From: Ignelater luminosus
Lineage: Eukaryota; Arthropoda; Insecta; Coleoptera; Elateridae
DNA length: 64,000 nucleotides
NCBI GenBank assembly: GCA_011009095.1
Contig: VTPC01000645.1
Location: 70,168-134,167 of the forward strand
Direction: 5' to 3'
Shown here: one piece after another, positions 11,885 through 22,674 of the stretch
Position numbering within the stretch: the stretch's first letter is position 1
Layout of the letters: the number at the start of each line of letters is the position of its first letter
Position numbers and translations under genes: made by a program
The notes under the pieces: model-generated
The model's input: the letters and a program-made list of their open reading frames with translations, nothing else
Database searches by the model: none
What the model was told of the DNA's origin: nothing

Positions 11885-13740
11885 TATTTTATTAATTATC
11901 TCTGCGCTTCTGCAATATATTATATCCACTCCGATGTCGTCTAGGCCCCATATAATTTTGATGGGAATATTATCTGTGCCAGCGGCTTTGTGACTTTTTG
12001 TCTTTCAATTGCTATTTTAACTTCGCTTCAGAGTATGTCAGGTTTTTTTATCAAAACTGGATTCTCCTTGTGTTGGTAGGTTCTCTGCATCTTCATCCGT
12101 TATCAAATTTTCGCAGTATTCTTTCCATTTGTTTAATATATCCTGTTTAGCAATGAGTAGATTTTTGTTCTCATCTTTGATAGCGTTGTGATTTGGTGCA
12201 AAAGAGCGTGTTATCTGCTTTATTTTCTTAAACATATCTCTCGTCTTAGTTTTGTTTTTATTTTCTTCTATTTCTTTGCATATTTGATTCAGGTGACTGT
12301 TTCTGTCTTTTTGGCAGAGTCATTTTATCTCGATGTTCAATGTTTGGTAGGCCTCTCTTTTATTATCATGCCTCAGTCCTGTAGTTTTCAGTTGTTGCCT
12401 TTCTTGTATTCTGCCCTATGTGTCATTTGTTATCCATTGTTTCTCTTTTTCTTCTGTAACACTTTTGATGTCTTTGGCAGCATTATTCAATATACATTTT
12501 ATTTTCGTTCAGATACTGTTAAGCGACTCTTCTAATTGTGTAGCTTGTCTGAGATTACGTAGCTCTTTTGTATGTGTCATTGTTTTTTCAGATGCCATTT
12601 AGGACGTTTATTTATTGTTCTTTTATGCTTCCTTAGTTCCATGCGCAATTCAGCTGATAGAAGTTGATGGTCGCTATTACAATCTTTCCTTGGATATGTC
12701 TTAACGTTTTTAAATGTGGTTCTCCATCGGGCATTTACCAATATATAATCTATCTGATTCCTGTTTCTTTTGCCAGGTGATATCCAGGGATATAGACATC
12801 TCGGGTGATGCTGAAAGCTGGTGTCAGTAATAAATAGATTGTTATCAATGCAGAAATGTAGAAGACGTGCTCCTCTCGCATTTATTTCACCAAGCCCATA
12901 CAAACCGATATCGACAATCTCTTGCAGGTTGTGATCTTCTTTAGTTACACCTACCTTGGCATTGAAATTACCCACAATTTTTGTAATTTCTCTAATTGGT
13001 AGTTTTTCTAGTGTTTGTTCCAATTCACTGTATAACGCTTCGATTTCTTAATTTTGAGCTTCACTGGTTGGAGCATATATTTGTACCACATTCATATTGA
13101 CGGGGCTGGCATTAGATCTTACAACAATGATGGGGTCACTAACTGTTATGTACTCTTTTACATTATGTTTAATGTCTTTGTTCAGTGTTACTGCGACGCC
13201 GTTTCTGGATTGGTTATCATTTTTAGAAAAGTAGCTATCATTGTGAATATTCAAGGTAAAATGTCCTTTATCGGCCCAATGAGTTTCTGAGAGACCTACA
13301 ATTGCATACGATTTTATTTCATTTTCCACTACACCCAGCGTTCCTGTTTCCAGCAGACCACAAACATTCCACGTGCCAATTCTAAGGGTGTTCCATATTT
13401 TTATTCCAGATCCCCATTTTCCATGGTGTGCCTGGTCTCCTACATCACTATGGCGAGTAGCCCATTTCATACCAACAGACCCGGACTCTGATTGGCGCCA
13501 ATTGCTTGTTGGGTCATTCGGCACCTTACTCTCCTGATAGCTCATAACATTCATAGTTCTTGGGGCCCCACTTCCTTCTGCGTGGTTGGAAATCACATTT
13601 CCTTGATTCTCTTGCTACAGGGTTTCTACTGTTGTAGGGTTATTCCTCTCATACTTGTCAAAGCCTCTTTTGTTATCTGGCAGGGTGCACCGGGTTGACT
13701 CTTGTCTACCACTCGTGCAGGTGAGATTGTCATTTGGGTC
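11885..13740 (-). mobile_element. RTE-like LINE, reverse transcriptase truncated
   Basis: Minus strand. A 182-codon frame (13596-13048) holds NTLRIGTWNVCGLLETG, AIVGLSETHWADKG, RNGVAVTLNKDIK and MNVVQIYAPTSEA, the first half of an APE endonuclease of the RTE/'craniofacial development protein 2-like' type. After a stop, 13023-12577 gives KIVGNFNAKVG, RNRNQIDYILVNARWRT and CNSDHQLLSAELRM, completing the nuclease with its SDH box. Linker pieces (12235-12038: NKWKEYCENLI) and the first reverse transcriptase block (LRSEVKIAIERQ, AGTDNIPIKIIWG, about 12020-11930) follow. The rest is missing at the junction with the Jockey-like relic, and I did not find it beyond that element. The first two ORFs are unusually long for a relic, so the endonuclease half has decayed less than the reverse transcriptase. 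Confidence 0.82.
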
Positions 13741-14084
13741 GCTTGATGTTATGCTATTAAGTCCGACCCCTTGCACCCTGGTTTGAGATTATACTGGGTG
13801 TTTAAGAAACGCTCAAATATTTAATGTAGTACGACGAAAAACAAGTAGAAAAGTCTTAATGAACGTGAGTCAGCAAATCAAGCGTTTTCGAGATAAGAGC
13901 GATTTTCGTTTTTGTACATTTTTGTAGTGTACAGAACACGATTATGACAGTCCTCCTTCCACTGCGACACAAAATCTACAATTTCTGAAGAAGGAACTCC
14001 GCATCCTTTCTAAAAAAACCGGTTGTGCTCGAATTGTTTGTTTGTCTGGAAAACAGCATAGTCTGCATAGCACTAAACTGACAA

Positions 14085-14450
14085 TGAAAGTTGTGGCTTT
14101 CTTTCACTTTTAAAAACCTTGTATTTAATCCGCCTTGTAGTGAAAGCGCTAAACATATTTTTAAAATTGTAAAAAAATTACGTCTTTTATCTGATGATCT
14201 TAGAGAAACGTGCACTCTAGTAGTCAGAGTAACGCTTATATTGCTCACGCAGAAAACATTCTATCAGCACTGTTAACAGACGACAGCTCTGATATACGTG
14301 AGCTAGGATGGACAAGAATTTTAAGGTGTAGGTTAAATAATTCTGGAAAAGGAGGAATAATAAAATTCTGAAGCTTTTATTCTTTGATGTGAAGATTGAG
14401 AAGTACATTCCAGCTGCATATTGCAGCCTACGAAATTCGATACTCAATTT
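14085..14450 (+). pseudogene. C-terminal fragment of 'family A' transposase
   Basis: Two frames join. 14091-14220 reads CSESAKHIFKIVKKLRLLSD, which lines up with KDGPKHLLKTIQTSRYLSKD in the family A protein at 57-58 kb. 14231-14368 reads NAYIAHAENILSALLTDD then IRELGWTRILRCRL, the block that follows in that family (in the 57-kb copy only ENLL-like remnants survive). A single frameshift separates them. This is about 95 residues of a protein of several hundred; nothing before or after is recognisable, and no inverted repeats could be assigned. The match to the other copy is seen in this window. What the family does is inferred from that copy's transposon context. Confidence 0.6.
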
Positions 14451-16399
14451 CAATAAAAGCAAACAAGAATGAAACTAAAGAAGGTATTTTTATTACTACA
14501 ACTCAGAAAATAAGAAGTCAGGACTCAGGAGTCACTTAAATTTTTGTAGGCCAGCAACGAGGGGCGGCAATAGCGCCACATTGTTTGTTGCTCGCACTCA
14601 CTCGTCTTTGTACTCAATGCCATTTTATAACTTTACGTGATCTTGGTATTTTGCAAATATATTCAATCATTTTCGCCTATTAAATCTTTAGTTGAAAGTA
14701 TTTTCAATTTATTTGCACGATGTTTATTTAAACACACGTGCTATTTCTTTGTTTACGTTCAGATTTTGTGAAGTTGTGTCGATATCTAATTTCCACTGTA
14801 TATTGGGGTGCAATGTATTTATATGCGGTCCCTGTGCGATCCTGTCTTTTAAGGAACATCTGCGAACTTGGAAATTTTGCCACCTCGACATGCTACAAGT
14901 TTCAACGGGCAAAGACCGTCCCTTTATGCAGCCAGGGGTGTTCGTTTCACTATCTCTATCCTAGTTATGTTTAGTACAGTGAAAGAGCTTAATAATTAAT
15001 TTTCTTTGCTTTACGAGCAAAATTTAGATTTATCATTACGAACTGGAGTGGTTAACGACCATCGTTTGCTTTGTATAAGTTTGTCGTGTAAGTTAGGTTG
15101 AGCAAACCGCTGTGAGTTATGTAAGTAGAAAAATATTAAGACTAAGATACTATAAATTCTCTTGGTAAGTTTAAAGGGAGCTCAGAGTATGGAGTGTTTA
15201 TTGCTATCAGGGCAACCTACTTACATTATGTATGAAATGTCTTCTGGTGAGGGGCCACACTAGGGAATGCAACGATTTTGATATGGTTCCTAGCGTCCAT
15301 ACCGAGTTTGACATCTTAGAGCTATAACTAAGATATTTTATTAAAACCTGATCCAATTTATGTTTGGTTATTCTAGAAACCTCTCCTTTTCCCACAGTCT
15401 GAGCTGCTGTGAACACGACTTTTCGATCTGAACTGACATTAAAGTCATTGTTTCTGGTTTTAACCGTTATATCTTTTCAACAACTTCTGACAATCTCGAA
15501 CGCTTTCCGGGTTCTCGTTAACGCCTTCACTTTCTTATTGATTCTTGTACCTCAAACCTATATAGTCCATGTCGCTCTTTGCACTAACGATAGCACGCCG
15601 ACAGTGTTACTGACTCACTAAACTATTATTAACAATAAGCAATTACCAAATATTAATTAAAGCCAATATCCATAACTTAAGGCTATAAACTTGCAGGACC
15701 ACGTTAGGGTCCTGTCACACTTAGAACTAGGTAACTGATAGCAGCAGTCTTCTTAATCAAGAAAAAAAGTAGCTTAAAGAAATAACTCATAAATTTAAAA
15801 ATTCATTGCTATGGACGGCCTTGGGCGCAAGCATCAAATTTGAGAATCCCAAAAACAACGTTTCTGTTCGTATTTGCAGATTTTGCTGATTCGGTCACTA
15901 CAATGTTACACTTTATGATCGTTGTACATTGCATAGTCAAGCATCTGTATCTTATGTAGGTGCCAGATCCATTGCTGAGCTCGTTTCAGAAAGGATGCGT
16001 CTGGGGACGAATGGGGGTCAAGGTGGATCATCCCTTCAGCTACAGATTAAACACTCTTGATTCTCCACATCCGACTAGAACTTGCATAGTTTTGGTTACT
16101 AATACGTCTTTTAAAGTCTCCTAAGCTTTAAAACATCAGACTGATCATCCGATCACAAAAAGTTGGTTTTAGGTAGACCTCACGCTATTGACCAGTATTG
16201 CGTTCTACCTTCCTATTTTGTTTTTAATTGCACCGGTATGGACTAGTTTTCCCCTTAAAGAACTTAAAGGTAAGTTTTGCCTAATTTTGCTTATCCTTGT
16301 CTTTGTTAATTGTAAGCTTAAGCATACTGACCCACAAGGAAATTAGTTGATTGACATTTCTCTGACCTTGTAAACAAGTAGATATGAAGGGGTCATGGT
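14451..16399. other. No recognisable gene
   Basis: AT-rich sequence with short ORFs only (for example 14692-14964 and 15207-15416). None has recognisable domains, and none is continued by coherent neighbouring frames. Confidence 0.4.
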
Positions 16400-16440
16400 C
16401 AGTGCAAAAAGTGGTTAAGTGCCATTTAACAGTTTTCGAG
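16400..16440 (+). repeat. Left terminal inverted repeat of element 1
   Basis: Begins CAGTGCAAAAAGTGG. The first 15 bases are identical to the reverse complement of the right end at 26030; the rest is similar with one small indel, ending in CAGTTTT. Confidence 0.6.
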
Positions 16441-18429
16441 ATAATTGAAGTTAAAGATTTGCTTGCTCTTCCACATCGCCATTTCTGTTTAACCACAACT
16501 AAATCTTGTTTCACGTTATTACAAATGATTTTTTGTACTTATCTTAAAAAAATTTCAGTCAGTTGGTTTTTTTTGGCATTTTTCGTTTTGGACTTAGCAA
16601 CTTATTGCACTAGAACAGTGATAAAAAGGGAAATCACACACAAACTATAAATAAAAATAAATACTGCCATGTATTTGAGGCTCTATTAAAGGTAATAAAA
16701 AACGGTACCTAAAATAACACAAAATGACTTAAACTAAAGAAACCCGATCTTATTTAAAAAAAAAAACACTTATGCTAGAAAATGAGCATTATTGAAACAA
16801 GCTGTGTAAACGTTACATACACATCTGTGTCACTTTCTATTTTGTTTTCCTCTAGGCCGGTATCTGCACGATCTAGTTGTAGCAGTTTAAAGCTTAAAGA
16901 TTTTTGGTTTGCTAAAGGTGAGGCCCGAAGATCCTTTTCGAATTCTAAAACATCGTGGGAACCTTCTGCTCTTATGTAATTAGAGATGCCACCTGTCTTT
17001 TCTGTTAAATCAGAAGAAATCTTATTGTCGAAACACAAGTAACCTGCCTTGGTGTAGTTTGGAAAAAGGAGGAAAATCAAACTCCAAGCACCAGCACGAT
17101 AAAGATATTCCAAAGGGCTTAGTATTCTCCCAGTAAAATAAAAAGGCAAAACATATAATATCAAAATTTAATTTTAATTCACTGTATTTGCCAACGTTAC
17201 ACACCGAAGAAAAAAAAGAACAAAACATTCATATCATATGGTTTCAATAGCAATGATTAATTTAATAATACAAAATAACCCTCGAAGGCCTTCATAACAA
17301 TATTGCTATGATTTAAAAAAAGGAATAACGATAGATTTTTTTAAAAACTGAATCCAATTATGATAAACATACAAAAAGAACATTAACTTTATTGATTAAA
17401 TCTCAATACATTTTTTGATCTCATTAATGTAGAGACTTGTCCAGAGAAATAAAATGTAAAAAAAACAACAATTATTACAAGTAGAAACTTACTTTATAAT
17501 GAAGGTCAAGATCAAACAATAACCTTACCATAAGATAAAAGAACTAAACTCTATGAGTATTAAAGTAAATCTTAATCTAATAATACACAAACTTAAAAGA
17601 TAAATCCTGGCTTGAGCACCAACAAATAAACAAATATTCACTTAAGTAGGTTTCAATAAATAAATAAATACCTTGCTTTATCTCGCCTTATATTCTGTGT
17701 ACTAGTAGTAACTACCTGGATTCTAGATTTTGCCAGTTGGGGTGATCATCCAGCAAATATAAAAGGATGTCCCATAAACTCTTGTATCATAATCGATTGA
17801 TGTTCGATTGATAAAACCCTTGAAAATTCACAGATCAAGATAGCGACCATGCCCTTTAGATGATATTTGCTGCGTAATTGCAGTAATTAGCGTAGTAGAT
17901 AGGTAAACAGCGAGAAAACGATAATTGACTATACGATAAAAAGGAGAAAGGCAATCCTATAGAAATAATCAAAGGTGTAGACAAAATAAAATGAATGCAA
18001 AAACTAATTTCAAATCCTTGAAGGAACGGAATTGCATGTATATACGTTTGAGATCTACAGTAGAAAGGGAAGAATTTCACAACCCAAGCGGAGGGTTTGT
18101 AAAGTAACGCATGTGCCGTCATTTCCACATAATACGAATCTTAATCACTAGATGTCGCTAGGAGAATTAAATGAAAAGATAAATGTTTAAAAATGGAACA
18201 GCTGATTTCTAAAAAAGTTATAAAAAGGAATTTTTAGATACTAAAAAAAAAATTAATAAAAATATGGAACTAATCAATAAAAATCCAACATGAGAAAATT
18301 ATTGAAAATAAACAAAAATAAAATTGTTACAAAGTAACAGTGTTGCAATGGAAATATGATTGATTAACGTTCTCTTACAAAATCTACGTCGCCTGAAGTA
18401 ACTAATTTCAAGAGCTCTCTAACAAACGC

Positions 18430-20126
18430 ATGTCTCTTTGGCTTTATTGTTAAAAAGCTGGTGCATGTCAATTTTGGATTTTTACTTTATTTCTCTGTTT
18501 ATACCCATACATATAAAAGGCAGTTCTGAACACTCTTGCCGTCATGCGGCTTCCAGTCTCAAACAAAACAAACCTTGTTTTGGATATTCTGGATGCAGAA
18601 CTTTTTATGTTAGGGTCTATACAATCTTTAAAATTTCTCACTTTATTTATCCCATCTCGAGATTTCAATGTGCCATCTGATCTCAGGCGATTCTGCACAA
18701 ATACACAATCGAAAGGATTCTTTCTTCTACACGCGTGGATGTTTGAGTTTCAGTTTTTCAAGTTGCAACTTCCTTTTTTCTATTGCTGCAAAATCTCTGT
18801 CAATAGGCATCATGAAATGCCCAGCAATAGGATATAAAATTTCAGTACGACAAAAAATGTGTTTTTACACAGTTGATTCAAGAAGGTAAACAAGAATCTG
18901 TTTTTATTTTGGCTATACGCATTGTCGCAGAAAAGTTTCAACTTAACTTGTGCAGGGGTTTTGTTAACTTCTAAATAATCCCACAGAGAACACAAAACTT
19001 CGTTAGGCCCCTTCAAAGCAAAATTTTCTGTGTATGGATACATGGTAGGTCTTTAAATTATGAATAGCAAATACGTGAAATCAAAGGTGGCTGAAATAAT
19101 ACTCATCTTGTGCGTTAGTCACGGGTAAAAGTAAGTTTCTTTCAAAATCAAGACATAAGATCTTTTGTGTTGGGTCTCCAGGCGACTTTCGCGCACCAGA
19201 AATAGCATTTTATGTGTTATTTCTGCGAGAAACTTTGTGCAAACATTACAAATATCTTTTCACGCATATCCGAAAGATATGTTAAATTCCTCGTTAAAGA
19301 TTTTACTTAAAACACCATGGGAAACTTTGGTTTTGTCATACTTTTTAAGAAAATCTTTATGTAATCTAGTGCTTGAAAAGTCAGGATCAAGATACTTCCT
19401 ATTATAGCTATCTGATCGTGTATAGTGAGATTTGCGTGCTGTTAAATTTTAAAAGAATTGTCGGATCAGATTTAGTGTTTGTCCACTTGTCCTGTTTTGT
19501 CTGGTGCTATGGCACCCTCTATTATTTCTGGGCGGCATAGCTTTGGTTTTGACTTTTTTTGTAGACGGGGTTTAAATATACGACGAATGGATAAGAAAGC
19601 TTGCTGACACAATTTTACAGGTCTGAATCGGAAACAAAATATTCAAATTTACCGCGCTTCCCTGAATTATTTTCGTTACGAAGTCGTGATCTAGATGTTT
19701 CTGCATTTTCGATACACCCCTGTAAGTAGATTGTTTGTTCGGAATGTGTGGCAAGTGCAGACAACTTTTGAAAAATATTAACGTGTTTGGCTAAGCTTAA
19801 CTTGGCGCTACACTACATCTACTTTAGACTTAAAAAGTTTTCTCTTTCTTACATTTTGTTTCCAGTTGCCTACATGTCGGACCCTTTTTTTACTTTTTTG
19901 TGACTGTGATAATGTATGGTTAAATGCAGTATTTCCCTGACTTGAATAAAGGTTCTTGTTCTTCTTGGTTCAATTCGGGCCTACTATTACTACTTATACA
20001 TTTGCTATCAGCGTCTTCATTAGAGTCATATTCACTTCCTGATGTTTTATCTTCACTTTCTAAAGGTGATAACAACTGTGCAATACAAAAAGAAAGTGCT
20101 GGCCTATCTTTAAAATCTATTTTCAT
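18430..20126 (-). pseudogene. GGQNKN-type (DUF7869-like) transposase relic, copy 1
   Basis: Read on minus. 20126-19920 is an acidic N-terminus (ESEDKTSGSEYDSNEDAD). About 19720-19520 in shifting frames reads KLCQQAFLSIRRIFKPRL, aligned with TCKDCFRRTFDISNKFIEII of copy 2. About 19440-19150 reads RKSHYTRSDSYNRKYLDPDF, SHGVLSKIFNEEFNISFGYA and KDICNVCTKFLAE, the conserved SHY...KYL...IF...F...DTC region. 19043-18810 reads KLFCDNAYSQNKNRFLFTFL, equivalent to YSDSCGG.NKN in copy 2. About 18800-18740 reads MPIDRDFAAIEKRKLQLEK, equivalent to MECDTDHSLIEK. The tail reads KVRNFK near 18650. The gene is full of stops and shifts. The family recurs in insect genomes as unnamed proteins; DUF7869 is my best label from memory. 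The Asp residues in CDN and DRD could be catalytic, which is inference. Confidence 0.65.
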
Positions 20127-20360
20127 TCAAAAAGATTTCAAACATGCAATATAATAATATTTTTTGTTAAGGTTTAACCCATACTAAAATCGATATTAAG
20201 TACTTACCGTCGTAGTTAATACTCATGTCGATATAATTAATAAATTATTTATTACACAATACTAGAGATGAAAACAAACAATGCACGTTATACCAGCGCA
20301 GAACTTACAGCTCAAAAAGTAACTAAATCCACGGACTTTTTGGTATTTAGATACTTCTGG

Positions 20361-20365
20361 CGCTG
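20361..20365 (+). repeat. Target site duplication (left), gypsy element
   Basis: CGCTG immediately before the 5' LTR, repeated exactly after the 3' LTR at 25866-25870. A 5-bp duplication suits Ty3/gypsy integrases. Confidence 0.85.
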
Positions 20366-20489
20366 TGTTAGGTAGATGTAGTAGTCACAAATAAATAATA
20401 ACAAAAGGAGTAGAATATAAAAATAACAGATTGATATTACATGTTCTGTAATATAAAATATAAATAAAGTTATTCTTAAAATCCAAACA
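20366..20489 (+). repeat. 5' LTR of gypsy element
   Basis: 124 bp, TG...CA termini, AT-rich, containing AATATAAATAAAG near its end, which could serve as TATA or polyadenylation signal. Very short for an LTR. Compared with the 3' LTR it differs at about four positions. Confidence 0.93.
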
Positions 20490-20507
20490 TGGTGTCAGGT
20501 GTGAAAA
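20490..20507 (+). promoter_or_regulatory. Primer-binding site candidate
   Basis: TGGTGTCAGGTGTGAAAA starts with no gap after the 5' LTR. Position and the leading TGG (complement of a tRNA CCA end) support a minus-strand primer site. I did not identify the tRNA. Confidence 0.6.
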
Positions 20508-20566
20508 CCAGCGTATAGTAAAAACGGAATAGATACATACGTAATAACGCAAGAAGAATATTAAAG

Positions 20567-21334
20567 ATGGATGGAAATTTTAATAAGCCTAGTAAATTGA
20601 TATGTGATGGAGAAGCAGCCAACTGGCGTAGATTTAAAGAAGATTTTGAGACGTATATGATGGCAACCGGATATATAGACAAGCCAGATGAAACTAAAAT
20701 TACAATTTTTCTAAATATAGCAGGTGAAGAAGCTAGAGATATATTCAAACTGCTTGAATTGAAGGAAAAAGAGAAGAAGCAGTATCAAATGGTCTTGCAA
20801 GCATTCGAAAAACACTGTATCCCAAGGAAAAATATAATTTATGAAAGTTTTATGTTCTTTTCTAGGGAACAATAAGAAGACGAGACTTTTGAACATTTCT
20901 TGAGAGATGTTAGGATCATGGCTAAGAATTGTGAATTCGGAAAACAAGAGGATAGAATACGTGACAAAATTGTTATAGGAGTAAATGATGTAACTTTACA
21001 AGAGAGACTTTTAAGAGTTTTTGATTTGTCCTTGACTGCAGCAATAAATAAAACGTCATCGGTTTTAGCTGTCACTATGACATCTCAAGAAAAGTCAAAG
21101 TTTCATGAAAAACTATGTTCTAAGTGCAATAAAAATCATAAATGGGGAGAATGTCCTGCTTTTGGGAAGGTTTGTCTGCTTTGCAGTAACAGAAATCATT
21201 TTGCAGTGGTATGCAAGCAAAAGAAAAAGCAATCTGGAAATGATCAAGGTAGACTAATAGATAGGAAAATAAAAGTTGGAGAGATCGCACAAAAGGAGGA
21301 AGAAAGTGGAAAATTGGAACTATTGAAACTATAA
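20567..21334 (+). pseudogene. Gag polyprotein of gypsy element
   Basis: Starts at an ATG 77 bases after the LTR (MDGNFNKPSKLICDGEAANW). About 255 codons with one in-frame stop (TAA near 20873, after FFSREQ); the frame then continues with EDETFEHFLRDVRIMAKNC. The N-terminal two thirds match the helical gag capsid layout of insect gypsy elements (NWRRFKEDFETYMMATGY, KKQYQMVLQAFEKHC). Two zinc knuckles lie near the C-terminus: CSKCNKNHKWGEC and CLLCSNRNHFAVVC, typical of mag-like gag. It packages element RNA. It ends at 21332-21334, overlapping the pol frame, which lies at -1. No classical heptanucleotide slip site is evident in the overlap. Apart from the single stop it is well kept, in line with the near-identical LTRs. 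Confidence 0.85.
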
Positions 21335-22670
21335 ATGAGGTAAATGGAATAGTTACTAATACAAAGTATTGGAAGGGAACTGTCAAAATAAAAAGCATAA
21401 TTTCAATACCTTTCAAGTTAGATACTGGTTCTGTTTGTAGCGTATTGCCGATAAAAGATTTTGAAAAACTGAATAAAGCGTGTCATAATAGGTTAGTGTG
21501 GCATAAAACTCACTTAGTGTTAGTTCTATATAATGGATACGAATTAAAACCTATAGGTAGTATAGAGTTAGAACGTGTTGTTAGAAATATTAATGCCACA
21601 ATCAATTTTGTTATAGTTGATACAAATAGTACTCCAATATTGGACTTAGAAGATTGTGTTAAATTTAACTTAGTAAAAAGGGTAGATATCATTTCAAATA
21701 AAGATAATGAACGAGCAAGATTTATTCAGAACAATAAGACAGTATTTTCTGGTCTGGGGAAAGTAGGGAAGTATTCAGTTAGATTAAATAATGATGCGGT
21801 GCCAAAAATTAAACCAGTTCGTATAATCCCAGAATCTATAAAAGATAAAACAAAAGAGACTTTAGGCAAGTTAGAAAGAATGGGAATAATTTCTAAAGTA
21901 AGTGAACCAACTGAATGGTGTTACAATTTACCTATAGTAGAGAAACCAAATAAAACTGTTAGGTTATGTTTAGATCCTCGTTAGTTAAATAAATATATTT
22001 TACGAGAGCACTTTCCTATCCCAAATCCAGATGAGATATATAATAGGCTAGCAGGAAGAAGTATCTTTACTGTTTTAGACATGAAAGAAGGGTATTTTCA
22101 GGTTGAATTAGATAAAGAACGTAGTTTCCTTTGCACCTACGGAACTCCATTTGGCAGATATCTTTATAATAGGATGCCCTTTGGTATAAGCTCAGCTCCT
22201 GCGGTGTTTCAAAAATTAAATAACCAAATTTTTGGAGATTGGGTAGGTGTTGAGATTTACTTTGACGACATCATTGTCGCAGGTCGTAACGAATTAGAAC
22301 ACAATAGAATTTTACAACAGGTAATTGATCGGGCTAAACAATATAATGTAAAATTTAACGAAGCTAAATTACAATAAAAAGTATCCGAGGTGAAATATTT
22401 AGAAATGATCATTTCGAAAGGTGGCATTCGCGCAGATCCTAAACATATTGAAGCAACATTAAATTTAAAAGCACCACAAAATGTTAAAGAACTCCAAAAA
22501 TTCCTTGGTATGACCAATTATCTCAGTAAATTTATACCTAAATATTCACAAACAACTGCTCCACTAAGAAATTTACCTAAAAAAGATTCATTTCGGCAAT
22601 GGGACGCAAATCATGTAAATGTATTTTGAAAAATTAAAATCAAAATTAAGTTGCGCCCCCGCATTAAAAG
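21271..22670 (+). pseudogene. Pol (protease and reverse transcriptase) of gypsy element
   Basis: The pol frame opens after TAG at about 21268 and overlaps gag. The aspartic protease motif LDTGSVCSVLP is at 21418-21450. Reverse transcriptase runs from SVRLNNDAVPKIKPVRIIP (about 21775) through MGIISKVSEPTEWCYNLPIV, then a TAG stop at about 21982, FTVLDMKEGYFQVELD (22070), YNRMPFGISSAPAVFQ (22165) and an intact YFDDI catalytic box at about 22258. A second stop (TAA) is near 22375, then KYLEMIISKGGIRADPKH, and QKFLGMTNYLSKFIP in the connection domain. A frameshift near 22625 precedes KLKSKLSCAPALK, after which homology is lost. RNase H and most of integrase are missing. Catalytic Asp pairs of protease and reverse transcriptase are intact. 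Confidence 0.9.
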
Positions 22671-22674
22671 CTAC

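Noticed and set aside
16775-17164. 129-codon minus ORF inside element 1
   Set aside because: No recognisable motif and no match to the tail of the element 2 protein; kept as unexplained internal sequence.
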